Below, in pieces: positions 43,062 to 53,734 of a DNA stretch of 64,000 bases. A program made the translations under genes and the position numbers. The stretch covers positions 5,828,001-5,892,000 of the forward strand of contig NZ_JBFOHP010000002.1 in the NCBI RefSeq assembly GCF_040907265.1, read 5' to 3'. Source of the stretch: Streptomyces sclerotialus. GTDB taxonomy: Bacteria; Actinomycetota; Actinomycetes; Streptomycetales; Streptomycetaceae. Position 1 is the stretch's first letter. The number at the start of each line of letters is the position of its first letter. The notes beneath the pieces are model-generated. The model was not told the origin of the DNA and made no database searches. It was given only the letters and a program-made list of their open reading frames with translations.

Positions 43062-43092
43062 CTGCCCCGGCTCCCCGATGGAGCCGGGGCAG
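43062..43092. terminator. Terminator between glcP and the LLM gene
   Basis: A perfect 13-base-pair stem CTGCCCCGGCTCC (43062-43074) / GGAGCCGGGGCAG (43080-43092) with loop CCGAT. It lies between convergent genes and may serve both. Confidence 0.75.
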
Positions 43093-43163
43093 CCGCATGT
43101 CCGGAGCCGGCCGCCACCGGACATCCTTCGGCGCCGGCCGGAGCCGCCGCCCGGACGGCAGGC

Positions 43164-44155
43164 TCACTCCGCCGGCCGCGGCAGCACCCGCTCCGCGAAG
43201 GGGCGCAGCGACCGCCACCCCTCACCCACCGGCATCCCGCCGCACAACGGGTGCAGGATCAGCGAGTCCGACGCTTCCGCCTTTCCCGCGTACGCCACGC
43301 ACTCCTCGGGCGTCAGCACCCGGTACCCGCCCTCCCGGCGCAGCGCCGCCACGTCCGTGGCCTGCGAGCGCACCGCCGAGTGCGGGCCGGCCCCCGCCCG
43401 CCGGCCCGCGTACGTGCGCGCCTCGCACAGGAAGTGCTCCCCGTAACGCTCCCAGGCCCGGTCCGGGTCCTCCGCGACGTGCAGCAGCGCCGTGGCCGCC
43501 GGCGGCTGCATGACCCGGCCCTCGTGGCCGTGCTCGGCGCACCGCCGGTGGTAGTACGCGGTGAGCTCCGGCAGGTGGGCGCTGGGGAGGAACGGCAGGC
43601 CGAGCCGGGCCGCACGGCGCGCCGCCGGCCGGGAGGCGCCGCCCACCAGGGGGAGCGGGTGCGGCCGGGTGGCCGGGCGGGGGGCGTGACGCGGACCGTG
43701 CGCCCCCGGTACGTGAACGGTTCGCCGGTCCAGGCCCGCAGCAGCGTCTCCGGCACCTCGTCCTGGAGCGCGCCGCGCCGCTCCCGGTCCTTGCCGTGCG
43801 CCGCGTACTCCTCGGGCCGGCAGCCCGGGCCCGCGACGGTGACCAGCCGGCCGCCGCCGAGCAGGTCCGGCACGACGAGGTCCTCGGCCGGCCGCGGCGG
43901 GTCGTGCAGCGGGGTGATCAGCGCGGAGACGGTGACGGTGATCCGCCGGGTGGCGCCGAGCACGGCACCGGCGAAGGTGAGCGGCGAGGGCATCCAGCCG
44001 TTGCCGGTGGCGTGGTGCTCCTCGGTCTGCACCGTCGTGAGGCCCATGTCGTCGGCGTACCGGGCCATGGCGACGGCCGCCTGGTAGCGCGCCGCCAGGC
44101 CCTCGGGCGTGGGCGCCGGGGCGGCCAGGTCGAAGCGCGGGACCGCGACGGGCAT
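43164..44155 (-). pseudogene. LLM-class flavin/F420-dependent oxidoreductase, frameshifted
   Basis: The N-terminal part (ATG 44155, MPVAVPRFDLAAPAPTPEGL) is a luciferase-like TIM barrel with TVQTEEHHATGNGWMPSPL and TVTVSALITPLHDP. After about 159 residues the frame breaks at a run of six G (43679-43684). Adding one G restores reading through RPATRPHPLPLVGG, LGLPFLPSAHLPELTAYY and the C-terminus ending FAERVLPRPAE at 43164. Repaired length would be about 330 residues. The substrate is unknown; LLM proteins use FMN or F420. Both halves look unmutated otherwise, so this is a recent lesion or a sequencing error. It lies beside the NCS1 permease gene. Confidence 0.8.
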
Positions 44156-44248
44156 GAGGACGTCCCCTGCGCCGGGAGGCGGCGAAGGGGACGTTGGCTG
44201 ATGCTGTGTCAGTTGTGGAGGGGGCCGGCGCACCTGCCGCCGGAGCGG

Positions 44249-45712
44249 TTACCGCCCGGCCGGGACCGGCTCCGGCGCCGCGCCGCCCTCGGCGGGGACG
44301 TTCTCGCGCGGCGTGGGCAGCACCGCGAAGATCACGGCGGCGATCACGATCGTGACGGCCCAGCCCAGACCGTGCGTGCCGAGCCAGGTGCCGGCCAGCG
44401 GGCCGGTGAACCATTCGACCTTGGTCAGGCACAGGCCGACGGCGAGGGCGACGGTCCAGGCGGTCAGCGCCTGCCAGCAGACGCCCGCCCGGTACCAGTA
44501 CCGGCTGCCGCGCGAGGTGTCCATGAGCGCCTCGGCGTCGTACCGGACGGTGCGGCGGGCGCGGCGCACCATGTCGATCGCGTACACGCCGATCCAGGCC
44601 GAGAAGGAGACGCCGAGCAGGGTCAGGAAGGTGATGAACTGGCTGATGAAGCTGGTCGCGACCAGCATCATGAACCCGCCACCGACCAGGCTGATGACGG
44701 CGTTGATGCTGACCGCGAGGGGGCGGGGCAGCTTGACGCCCATGGTCTGCGCGGTGAAGCCCGCGGAGTACATCGACAGGCTGTTGATCAGCAGCATGCC
44801 GACCACGGCGGTGAGCAGGTACGGGACGGCCAGCCAGGTCGGCAGGATGTCGCCGAGGAACGCGACCGGGTCGCTGGCCTTGGCCAGGTCCGGGGTCCTG
44901 GACGTCATGACCGCACCCATCAGCACCATCGGCACCATGACCAGGCCCGCACCGGAGACGGTGGCGCCGACGATCTTCTTGCCGGAGGCCGAGCCGGGGA
45001 GGTAGCGGGTGAAGTCCGGGCCCGAGGGGACCCAGCTGAGGCCGCCGGCCGCGATGGTGCCGACGCCGGCGATCACCATCGCCGTCGAGCCGGCCTTCTG
45101 CGCGAAGATCTCGTGCCAGTCCATCTTGGCGATCAGGTAGATCAGCACCATCACGCTGAAGACGCCGAAGATGTACGTCGACCACTTGTTGCAGAGGTTG
45201 AGGACCTTCCGGCCCATACCGCTGACCAGGAACGTCGTGGCGACGAAGACGAGCAGCGTGACGACGGTGAGGAGCTTGTTGGCCTCGATGCCGAAGAGCA
45301 GCTCGAGGATCGTCAGCAGCGCGAACGCGCCGGTCACGGCGTTGATCGTCTCCCAGCCGAAGCGGGCGACCCACAGGATCATGCCGGGGAAGTAGTTGCC
45401 GCGGACGCCGAAGGTGGCGCGCGAGAGCATCAGGCCGGGCGCGCCGCCCCACTTGCCGGAGACCGACAGCAGGCCGGTGAGGCCGAAGGAGACGGCCGCG
45501 GCGATCACCGCGACGAGGAGTACCTGCCAGAAGTTCAGGTGGTTGAAGACGACCAGAGCGGCGCCCATGGTCAGCAGCAGCACGCTGATGTTGGCGGCGA
45601 CGTAGGTCGAGAACAGTTCGCGGACGTGTCCGTGCCGTTCGTGGTCGGGGACGGGCTCGATACCGCGGGTCTCTACGGTTCCTTCGGGCTCGGGGGAGGC
45701 CGTGGTGTCCAT
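44249..45712 (-). CDS. NCS1-family purine/cytosine permease
   Basis: A 487-residue, 12-helix transporter of the NCS1 family (cytosine, allantoin, hydantoin, thiamine and related nucleobases). Family segments: GGAPGLMLSRATFGVRGNYF in the first helical hairpin, WVPSGPDFTRYLPG near the middle, and SAWIGVYAIDMV late. The substrate is not predictable. ATG 45712 (MDTTASPEPEG) is preferred; a GTG at 45754 would add 14 residues. It is followed on the same strand by the frameshifted LLM gene (93-base gap), hinting at an uptake-plus-degradation pair. A large inverted repeat lies about 170 bases upstream. Confidence 0.9.
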   Translation of the reverse strand: MDTTASPEPEGTVETRGIEPVPDHERHGHVRELFSTYVAANISVLLLTMGAALVVFNHLNFWQVLLVAVIAAAVSFGLTGLLSVSGKWGGAPGLMLSRATFGVRGNYFPGMILWVARFGWETINAVTGAFALLTILELLFGIEANKLLTVVTLLVFVATTFLVSGMGRKVLNLCNKWSTYIFGVFSVMVLIYLIAKMDWHEIFAQKAGSTAMVIAGVGTIAAGGLSWVPSGPDFTRYLPGSASGKKIVGATVSGAGLVMVPMVLMGAVMTSRTPDLAKASDPVAFLGDILPTWLAVPYLLTAVVGMLLINSLSMYSAGFTAQTMGVKLPRPLAVSINAVISLVGGGFMMLVATSFISQFITFLTLLGVSFSAWIGVYAIDMVRRARRTVRYDAEALMDTSRGSRYWYRAGVCWQALTAWTVALAVGLCLTKVEWFTGPLAGTWLGTHGLGWAVTIVIAAVIFAVLPTPRENVPAEGGAAPEPVPAGR

Positions 45713-45877
45713 GGTGCAGGTGTCTCTCGTGCGCTGGGGCAAGGGCACCCCCACAGGGGGCAGTCGGCAGCGGCGGTGGTGCCTGGCTGCGGGGCGCGGT
45801 GGCCGACGAGGACTCTACGCGCGTTGCGCGGCCGACCACCATCGTACTTTGCACCAACTTCCTGCCGTAAGACCCGT

Positions 45878-45926
45878 TGGACCCTCCGACGAGTCACGCG
45901 CGTCACACTCCTCGTCGGAGAGTCCA
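45878..45926. terminator. Large inverted repeat between ndh-like gene and permease gene
   Basis: Arms TGGACCCTCCGACGAG (45878-45893) and CTCGTCGGAGAGTCCA (45911-45926) match in 15 of 16 positions with a 17-base loop containing ACGCGCGT. It begins 21 bases past the stop of the flavoprotein gene, fitting a terminator without a T tract. It could equally be an operator of the permease gene. Confidence 0.5.
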
Positions 45927-45947
45927 GGCGGAGGACGGAGCCGCTGG

Positions 45948-47171
45948 TCAGCCGGTGGGCTCCGGCATCGGCCGGCGCTGGCCCACCCGGAAGTCGGCCC
46001 GGCGCAGGATCTCCTCCGCGTCGTCCACCGGCGGATAAATCCAGCTCTCGTTGATGGCGCGCTTGCGGGCCTTCGCGTACGCGACCGGGACCTCGCGCAG
46101 CGCCCGGTCCCAGCCGCTGGTCAGCACCGCGCCCGCGCCCCCGAGGTCGAGGCAGGTGACGTACGGGTCGGTGGTGAACGGGGCCCGCTCCAGCCCGAGC
46201 AGGTCGGCCGCCGCGTTGTGCCCGGCGTACTTCCCCTGCGGCGTCGCGTGCTGGCAGGACTGCGTCACGGTGTGGCCGTCCTCGGCGGGCGCGGCCGCCG
46301 TGTCCCCGGCCGCGTACACCTCCGGCACCCCGCGCACCCGCAGCCACTCGTCCACCGCCAGCCGCCCCAGCTCGTCGCGCGCGGCGGGGAGCTGCGCGGT
46401 GAGGCCGCTCGCCCGCACCCCGGCCGTCCAGACGGCCGTACGGGCCGGGACCGCGGCGCCGTCGGAGAGGTGGACGGCCCCCTCGTCGACGCGCGCCACC
46501 GTGACGCCGAGCCGGCGTACCACGCCCAGCTCGTCCAGTGCCCTCTCGATCACCGGCCGCGCGGCCTCGCCGAGCCCGCGCCCGACGACCTCGTCCCGCT
46601 CCACGAGGACGACCTCGACCTCGTCGGCGCGCCCGTACGGCGCGGCGACCGCCCGCAGCCGGCCCGCCAGCTCCGTCGCGATCTCCACCCCGGTGAACCC
46701 GGCGCCGACCACGACCGCCGTGAACCGGCCCGGCCCCTCCGGCGCGTCCGGCAGCGCCCTGAGGTGCTCCTCCAGGGCGACGGCGGCGTCCATCGTGTCG
46801 ACGTCGTGCAGCAGCCCGGCGCCGGGGAAGCGCGGGCGGACCAGCGCGCTGCCGGTGGCCAGCACCAGCCGCTCGTACGGGAGCTCCGTGCGGCCCCCGG
46901 GTCCTTCGGCGGTGACGCGCCGGCGGGCCGTGTCGATGCCGGTCGCCGTCGCTTCGATGCGGCGCACGCCGACGGGGCCGAGGACGCGGTCCAGCGGGAC
47001 CCGGTACGCCGCCGGGTCCGCCTCGTACAGCCGGGGGCGGATCACCAGGTCGGGCCCCGGGCTGAGCAGGGTGACCGTGGCGGAGGCGTCATGGGTGCGC
47101 AGCAGGCGGGCGGCGCCCGTGGCGGCCCACATCCCGGCGAAGCCGCCGCCCACAATCAGGATGTCCGGCAT
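45948..47171 (-). CDS. Type II NADH dehydrogenase-like FAD/NAD oxidoreductase
   Basis: A 407-residue flavoprotein with two dinucleotide folds: FAD site IVGGGFAGMWAA at residues about 4-15 and NAD site VVVGAGFTGVEIATELAG near 150, plus the late FAD motif YAAGDTAAAP. The arrangement matches single-subunit NADH:quinone dehydrogenases and related disulfide-type oxidoreductases. No obvious membrane-anchoring helix is seen. The ATG at 47171 has a perfect AAGGAG upstream. It is divergent from ftsY, and the gap is full of ATCCGGAT palindromes, one over the start codon, so tight regulation is likely. Confidence 0.88.
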   Translation of the reverse strand: MPDILIVGGGFAGMWAATGAARLLRTHDASATVTLLSPGPDLVIRPRLYEADPAAYRVPLDRVLGPVGVRRIEATATGIDTARRRVTAEGPGGRTELPYERLVLATGSALVRPRFPGAGLLHDVDTMDAAVALEEHLRALPDAPEGPGRFTAVVVGAGFTGVEIATELAGRLRAVAAPYGRADEVEVVLVERDEVVGRGLGEAARPVIERALDELGVVRRLGVTVARVDEGAVHLSDGAAVPARTAVWTAGVRASGLTAQLPAARDELGRLAVDEWLRVRGVPEVYAAGDTAAAPAEDGHTVTQSCQHATPQGKYAGHNAAADLLGLERAPFTTDPYVTCLDLGGAGAVLTSGWDRALREVPVAYAKARKRAINESWIYPPVDDAEEILRRADFRVGQRRPMPEPTG

Positions 47172-47286
47172 CCGGATTCTCCTTCCAGTACCCCGCGGGC
47201 GGTCCGCGGGGGTGAATCCGGATAGTAACCATCCAGATTCGGTCCTGGATAGTGCGTATCCGGATTCGCTGTGCGCATCCGGAATC
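47169..47286. promoter_or_regulatory. Cluster of ATCCGGAT palindromes
   Basis: Five palindrome-like elements: CATCCGGATT (47169), AATCCGGATA (47215), CATCCAGATT (47230), TATCCGGATT (47257) and CATCCGGAAT (47276). The last two are embedded in a 19-base direct repeat (GTGCGTATCCGGATTCG and GTGCGCATCCGGAATCG). They fill the gap between the divergent flavoprotein and ftsY genes. An unknown regulator binding this operator is inferred. Confidence 0.65.
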
Positions 47287-47334
47287 GGTGGCGTGCGGCT
47301 CCGGGGGCGGTGCGTGCCCGATACTGAGGGAGTT

Positions 47335-48564
47335 ATGGAAATCGTCATCCTTGCTGTAGTCATCGCTGTGGTCGCGCTCGGCGCGATCAGCGGGCTCGTC
47401 GTCAGCAGCCGCAGGAAGAAGCAGCTGCCGCCGCCCCCGCCGACCACCCCGTCCGTCACCGCGCCCCCTGCGGAACCGCAGGTCGGTGAGGACGCCGAGA
47501 CCCCCCGCGACGAAGAACGTCGCACCATCGAAGAGGTCGGCCTGCCGGACTCCGGCGCCACCCTCGTCGAGGAACCGCCCGTCGCCGAGCCCGAGGCGCC
47601 CGCCGCGCCCGAGGTCGAGGTGCCGGAGCCGACCGCCGGCCGGCTCGTCCGGCTGCGCGCCCGGCTCTCCCGCTCGCAGAACTCCCTGGGCAAGGGCCTG
47701 CTCACGCTGCTCTCCCGGGAACACCTCGACGAGGACACCTGGGAGGAGATCGAGGACACCCTGCTCACCGCCGACGTCGGTGTGCAGCCCACCCAGGAGC
47801 TGGTCGAGCGGCTGCGCGAGCGCGTGCGGGTGCTCGGTACGCGGACCCCTGAGGAACTGCGCGGCCTGCTCCGTGAGGAGCTGCTCCACCTCATCGGCAC
47901 CGAGGCCGACCGTGCCGTGAACACCGAGAACGGCCTGGGAGCCAACGGCCAGGAGATCCCCGGCGTCGTCATGGTCGTCGGCGTCAACGGCACCGGCAAG
48001 ACCACCACCACCGGCAAGCTCGCCCGCGTCCTGGTCGCCGACGGCAAGTCCGTCGTGCTGGGCGCGGCCGACACCTTCCGTGCCGCCGCCGCCGACCAGC
48101 TGCAGACCTGGGGCGAGCGGGTCGGTGCCCGTACGGTGCGCGGCCCCGAGGGCGGCGACCCCGCCTCGGTCGCCTACGACGCGGTGAAGGAAGGTATCTC
48201 CGAGGGCGCGGACGTCGTCCTCATCGACACCGCGGGCCGGCTGCACACCAAGACCGGCCTCATGGACGAACTGGGCAAGGTCAAGCGGGTCGTCGAGAAG
48301 CACGGCCCGGTCGGCGAGGTGCTGCTCGTCCTGGACGCCACCACCGGCCAGAACGGCCTGGTCCAGGCCCGGGTCTTCGCCGAGGTCGTGGACATCACCG
48401 GCGTCGTGCTGACCAAGCTGGACGGCACGGCCAAGGGCGGCATCATCGTCGCCGTCCAGCGCGAGCTGGGCGTGCCGGTGAAGCTGGTGGGCCTGGGCGA
48501 AGGCGCGGACGACCTCGCGCCGTTCGAGCCCGAGGCCTTCGTCGACGCGCTGATCGGCGACTGA
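47335..48564 (+). CDS. ftsY: Signal recognition particle receptor FtsY
   Basis: A 409-residue SRP-GTPase receptor. Residues 2-23 form a membrane helix (EIVILAVVIAVVALGAISGL), followed by a Pro/Glu-rich acidic linker (A domain) and the NG domain from about residue 105. GTPase motifs: GVNGTGKTTTTGKLA (G1), DTAGRLHTK (G3), TKLDGTAKGG (G4) and the closing GLGEGADDLAPF. The N-terminal helix is usual in actinobacteria and replaces lipid-only anchoring. The ATG at 47335 has GAGGGAG upstream. Its partner Ffh is encoded 8 kb to the right. Confidence 0.97.
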   Translation: MEIVILAVVIAVVALGAISGLVVSSRRKKQLPPPPPTTPSVTAPPAEPQVGEDAETPRDEERRTIEEVGLPDSGATLVEEPPVAEPEAPAAPEVEVPEPTAGRLVRLRARLSRSQNSLGKGLLTLLSREHLDEDTWEEIEDTLLTADVGVQPTQELVERLRERVRVLGTRTPEELRGLLREELLHLIGTEADRAVNTENGLGANGQEIPGVVMVVGVNGTGKTTTTGKLARVLVADGKSVVLGAADTFRAAAADQLQTWGERVGARTVRGPEGGDPASVAYDAVKEGISEGADVVLIDTAGRLHTKTGLMDELGKVKRVVEKHGPVGEVLLVLDATTGQNGLVQARVFAEVVDITGVVLTKLDGTAKGGIIVAVQRELGVPVKLVGLGEGADDLAPFEPEAFVDALIGD

Positions 48565-48613
48565 CCGGAACGTGAACGGGTTAGGCCCGCACCGGGTACC
48601 GATACGGAAACAT

Positions 48614-48648
48614 CGAGCCCCGCCGCACACGGAGTGCGGCGGGGCTCG
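48614..48648. terminator. Bidirectional terminator after ftsY
   Basis: A perfect 15-base-pair stem CGAGCCCCGCCGCAC (48614-48628) / GTGCGGCGGGGCTCG (48634-48648) with loop ACGGA. It lies between convergent ftsY and the prim-pol-like gene. Confidence 0.85.
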
Positions 48649-48783
48649 GTGCTTGCGCCCGGCGGCGCTGCGCGGGGATGACGCGCCCGGCGACCGGGCG
48701 CGGGGCGGTGGTTTTCGGGCGGCTGTACGAGGGGGCGGGGCGCTCCGGCGGCCGGATCGCGGCGGACGGCCGGAGCGGACGGG

Positions 48784-49461
48784 TCAGGCGCACACCCGGT
48801 GGCACACGTACGCCAGGGTGCCCAGCAGCAGCTTCGCCTCCGGCGGGTGGCCCGCGCTGTCCAGCGTCGGCGCCCGCAGCCAGCGCATCGGGCCCAGGCC
48901 CGCGAGGTCGCACGGCGGCGCGACGACGTGATCGCCGGGGCCCAGGCACCGCAGGTCCAGCGAGGCGTCGTCCCAGCCCATGCGGTAGAGCAGAGTCGGC
49001 AGCCCGGCCGCGGCGCCCGGCGCGACGAAGAACAGCGCCCGGCCGGTCGGGGTGGCGGCCACCGGCCCCAGGGGCAGGCCCATCCGTTCGAGCCGGACCA
49101 GGGCCGTACGGCCCGCCGCGGCCGGGACGTCCAGGACGTCGAAGCTGCGGCCGACCGGCAGCAGTACCGAGGCGCCCGGCGTCTCCGCCCAGACCGCAGC
49201 GGCCTTCTCCAGCGTGGTGCCGGCGGGCAGCGCGTCCGCGAAGGCGAGGGGGTGGGCACCGGGCGCCGCGCAGTCCGCCGCGCCGCACGAGCAGTTCGCC
49301 CGGCCGTCGCCGCCGCGCGTCGCACGGACGCCGGGCACGACGTCCCAGCCCCACAGTCCGGTGTACTCCGCGACCGCGGTGCCCTCGACGGAGCGGACGC
49401 GCCTTCTGCTGCCATGGCGGATGTCGCGGAACTCCCGGATGCCGCCGATCGTGAAGCCCAT
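48784..49461 (-). CDS. Prim-pol-like (bifunctional DNA primase/polymerase N-terminal) domain protein
   Basis: A 225-residue protein resembling the AEP/prim-pol N-terminal domain often found as short chromosomal genes in Streptomyces. Family features: WGWDVVPGVRA near the start, a CSCGAADCAAPGAHPL cluster, and later VLLPVGRSFDVLDVPAAAG. The metal-binding acidic residues of active primases are not obvious, so catalytic activity is doubtful. The ATG at 49461 has GGAGGGGGC upstream. It is divergent from nsdA. Confidence 0.75.
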   Translation of the reverse strand: MGFTIGGIREFRDIRHGSRRRVRSVEGTAVAEYTGLWGWDVVPGVRATRGGDGRANCSCGAADCAAPGAHPLAFADALPAGTTLEKAAAVWAETPGASVLLPVGRSFDVLDVPAAAGRTALVRLERMGLPLGPVAATPTGRALFFVAPGAAAGLPTLLYRMGWDDASLDLRCLGPGDHVVAPPCDLAGLGPMRWLRAPTLDSAGHPPEAKLLLGTLAYVCHRVCA

Positions 49462-49903
49462 GCCCCCTCCAACGGGTCCTGCATGTCAGTGGTTACGTGC
49501 CGGAGTGTTGCCGTGACGCTCCGTCGACAGTCGTCGCTGCCGATGGTGTGACGTAGTGCTTCGGGTGGTGCGGCGTGGCACACGCGCCCTCGGGTGCTCC
49601 TCTCCGCCCAACCCTTCGCGACCTGTGTCAAGTCAATCGCGCTGAGCCGCGGAGGAGTTCATTCAAAGGGGTGGCGAATGGTGGCGTTTCCCGGATCGGC
49701 CTCGCGGGAGACGTGATCGTAGGATTACTTTCGGTGCACGAACCGGGAGGGGTATCCGCCACGCGGGTATGCCAAAGGCAAGAAGAGTGACCGTCCGGCG
49801 GCTTTCCGGCGGCCGGAATCCGTGGTCGGCTGGGGTCACTCCAGGACAGGCGTCGCGAAGGAGCGGCATCCTGTCGGAGTTCGTGACAGGTCGACAGATC
49901 CGG
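49462..49903. other. Long region upstream of nsdA
   Basis: About 440 bases between the divergent prim-pol and nsdA genes. It is less GC-rich around 49630-49760. TAGGAT near 49728 is a good -10 hexamer, but no clear -35 precedes it. Part of this stretch is in frame with nsdA from an ATG at 49769, so the nsdA N-terminus could be longer. No separate gene is supported. Confidence 0.4.
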
Positions 49904-51388
49904 ATGGGGGCGTTCGAGTTGGGCGGCAACGGCGGCACGTGCGCTGACAAGCGCCCGAACGAGCAACTGGGCTCGTGGTTCGTGCGCAGCGGCTGGTCCA
50001 AGGGCGAGCTGGCCCGCCAGGTCAACCGCCGTGCCCGGCAGCTGGGCGCGCACCACATCAGTACGGACACCTCGCGGGTCCGCCGCTGGCTGGACGGCGA
50101 GCAGCCCCGGGAGCCGATCCCGCGGATCCTGTCCGAGCTGTTCTCCGAGCGCTTCGGGTGCGTCGTGAGCGTCGAGGACCTGGGCCTGCGCAGCGCGCAC
50201 CAGTCCCCGTCGGTCTCCGGCGTGGACCTTCCCTGGGCCGGGCCCCAGACGGTCTCGCTCATCAGCGAGTTCTCGCGCAGCGACCTCATGCTGGCGCGGC
50301 GCGGCTTCCTCGGGACCTCGCTGGCGCTGGCCGCCGGGCCCGCCCTCATCGAGCCGATGCAGCGCTGGCTGGTGCCCACGCCCGGCGGGGCCGCCGACGA
50401 GGCCCGGTCCGACGGCCGCCGCCGCGGCGGCCGGCTCTCCCAGCCCGAGCTGGAGCTGCTGGAGTCCACGACCATGATGTTCCGGCAGTGGGACGCCCAG
50501 TGCGGCGGCGGACTGCGCCGCAAGGCCGTCGTCGGGCAGCTCCACGAGGTCACCGACCTGCTCCAGGAGTCGCATCCCGAAGCGGTCTCCAAGCGGCTGT
50601 TCAAGGTCGCCGCCGAGCTGGCCGAGCTGGCGGGCTGGATGAGCTACGACATCGGTCTGCAGCCCACGGCGCAGAAGTACTTCGTCCTCGCGCTGCACGC
50701 GTCCAAGGAGGCCGGCGACAAGCCCCTGGGCTCGTACATCCTCTCCAGCATGAGCCGCCAGATGATCCATCTGGGGCGCTCCGAGGACGCCCTGGAGCTC
50801 ATCCACCTCGCGCAGTACGGCAGTCGCGAAATGGCCACGCCGCGCACGCAGGCCATGCTGTATGCGATGGAGGCCCGCGCGTACGCCGGCATGGGCCAGC
50901 CCAGCAAGGTCAAGCGCGCCGTCCGGATGGCCGAGGACACCTTCGGGGACATCGAGCCCGGAGCGCAGCCCGAGCCGGACTGGATCCGTTTCTTCTCCGA
51001 GGCCGAGCTGAATGCGGAGAACGCCCACTCGTACCGCGACCTCGCCTACGTCGCCGGCCGCAGCCCCACGTACGCCTCGCTGGCGCACCCGGTGATGGAG
51101 CGTGCGGTCGAGCTCTTCAGCAAGGACGCCGAGCACCAGCGCTCGTACGCCTTCAACCTGATCGGCATGGCCACGGTCCATCTGCTGCAGCGCGAGCCCG
51201 AGCAGGGCGCGGCCATGGCCAGGCAGGCCATACCGTTCGCGAAGCAGGTCCGCTCGGAGCGGGTCAACACCCGGCTGCGCAAGACCGTGGACACCGCGGC
51301 CCGCGACTTCTCCGAGGTCGCCGAGGTCATCCAGCTGACGGAGGAACTGCAGCACCACCTGCCGGAGACGGCCGCGGAGGCCGTCTAG
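49904..51388 (+). CDS. nsdA: NsdA, negative regulator of differentiation and antibiotic production
   Basis: A 494-residue regulator matching Streptomyces NsdA, whose loss increases antibiotic production and sporulation in S. coelicolor. The N-terminal helix-rich part contains the near-invariant KRPNEQLGSWFVRSGWSKGE and HISTDTSRVRRWLDGEQPRE, which resemble an Xre-type DNA-binding region. A Gly/Arg-rich linker follows, then tetratricopeptide-like helical repeats (AQKYFVLALHASKEAG, DALELIHLAQYG). The start is uncertain: ATG 49904 is used; GTG 49883, TTG 49919 and ATG 49769 are in-frame options. It lies between ftsY and amtB, the conserved location. Confidence 0.92.
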   Translation: MGAFELGGNGGTCADKRPNEQLGSWFVRSGWSKGELARQVNRRARQLGAHHISTDTSRVRRWLDGEQPREPIPRILSELFSERFGCVVSVEDLGLRSAHQSPSVSGVDLPWAGPQTVSLISEFSRSDLMLARRGFLGTSLALAAGPALIEPMQRWLVPTPGGAADEARSDGRRRGGRLSQPELELLESTTMMFRQWDAQCGGGLRRKAVVGQLHEVTDLLQESHPEAVSKRLFKVAAELAELAGWMSYDIGLQPTAQKYFVLALHASKEAGDKPLGSYILSSMSRQMIHLGRSEDALELIHLAQYGSREMATPRTQAMLYAMEARAYAGMGQPSKVKRAVRMAEDTFGDIEPGAQPEPDWIRFFSEAELNAENAHSYRDLAYVAGRSPTYASLAHPVMERAVELFSKDAEHQRSYAFNLIGMATVHLLQREPEQGAAMARQAIPFAKQVRSERVNTRLRKTVDTAARDFSEVAEVIQLTEELQHHLPETAAEAV

Positions 51389-51690
51389 CGGGCAGCTCCC
51401 GGGAGTCCCGGAAGACTCCGCCGGCACCGCCGAAGACTCCGGTCGCGACCACACCCCGTACAGCCCGACTCGGCTCCCCCATCGCCAGGTCTGTGGGTGC
51501 GGTCGCGGCCGGTCAGCGGTTTCCGTGCCCCCCACAGGCGTTCATCCGGGCGTAACACCGCCGTCGCCTTCGTCACTGCGGCGAAACACCGGGGCGCTTC
51601 CCCGGAAACGGCGCTGCGCCAACCTCGTGGCGAAAGCCGGCCCATCCGCACCACCCCCGCACGGGCCGCATCGACGACGAGGAGACGCCG
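51389..51690. other. amtB upstream region
   Basis: About 300 bases between nsdA and amtB. It contains the GlnR-like box at 51552-51587. The rest shows no gene. Confidence 0.5.
51552..51587 (+). promoter_or_regulatory. GlnR-like operator before amtB
   Basis: GTCAC-N6-GAAAC at 51572-51587 is an exact GlnR half-box pair, preceded by GTAAC at 51552-51556, 20 bases away instead of the standard 22. It lies about 100 bases before the amtB start. Family knowledge: GlnR activates amtB-glnK-glnD under nitrogen limitation in streptomycetes. Confidence 0.65.
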
Positions 51691-53471
<1,781 letters not shown>

Positions 53472-53495
53472 GGCCTCCCCGCTCTCCGCATGCGG

Positions 53496-53530
53496 CGTTC
53501 CCCTCGGCCGGCCGGTGGCCGAGGGGAACG
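53496..53530 (+). terminator. Hairpin between glnK and glnD
   Basis: A perfect 14-base-pair stem CGTTCCCCTCGGCC (53496-53509) / GGCCGAGGGGAACG (53517-53530) with a seven-base loop. It starts 24 bases after the glnK stop. It may terminate or attenuate transcription into glnD. Confidence 0.65.
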
Positions 53531-53734
53531 GACGGCACGGGAGGCCTCCCAGGGGGGCGGCCGGCGGCTCGCCGGCCAGGAGCCGCGGAAGCGGTGGCGG
53601 GGCAGACGGTGGATCCGCCGTACGGGCGGTGAGCAGGCTGCGCGTGGCCGCCCGTGCCAGGAGCGGGCAGCTTCTCCGGGCGGGGCGGAAACGACGACTG
53701 GGGGCAGGACCGAGACGACCGAGGAGCGCCTGAG

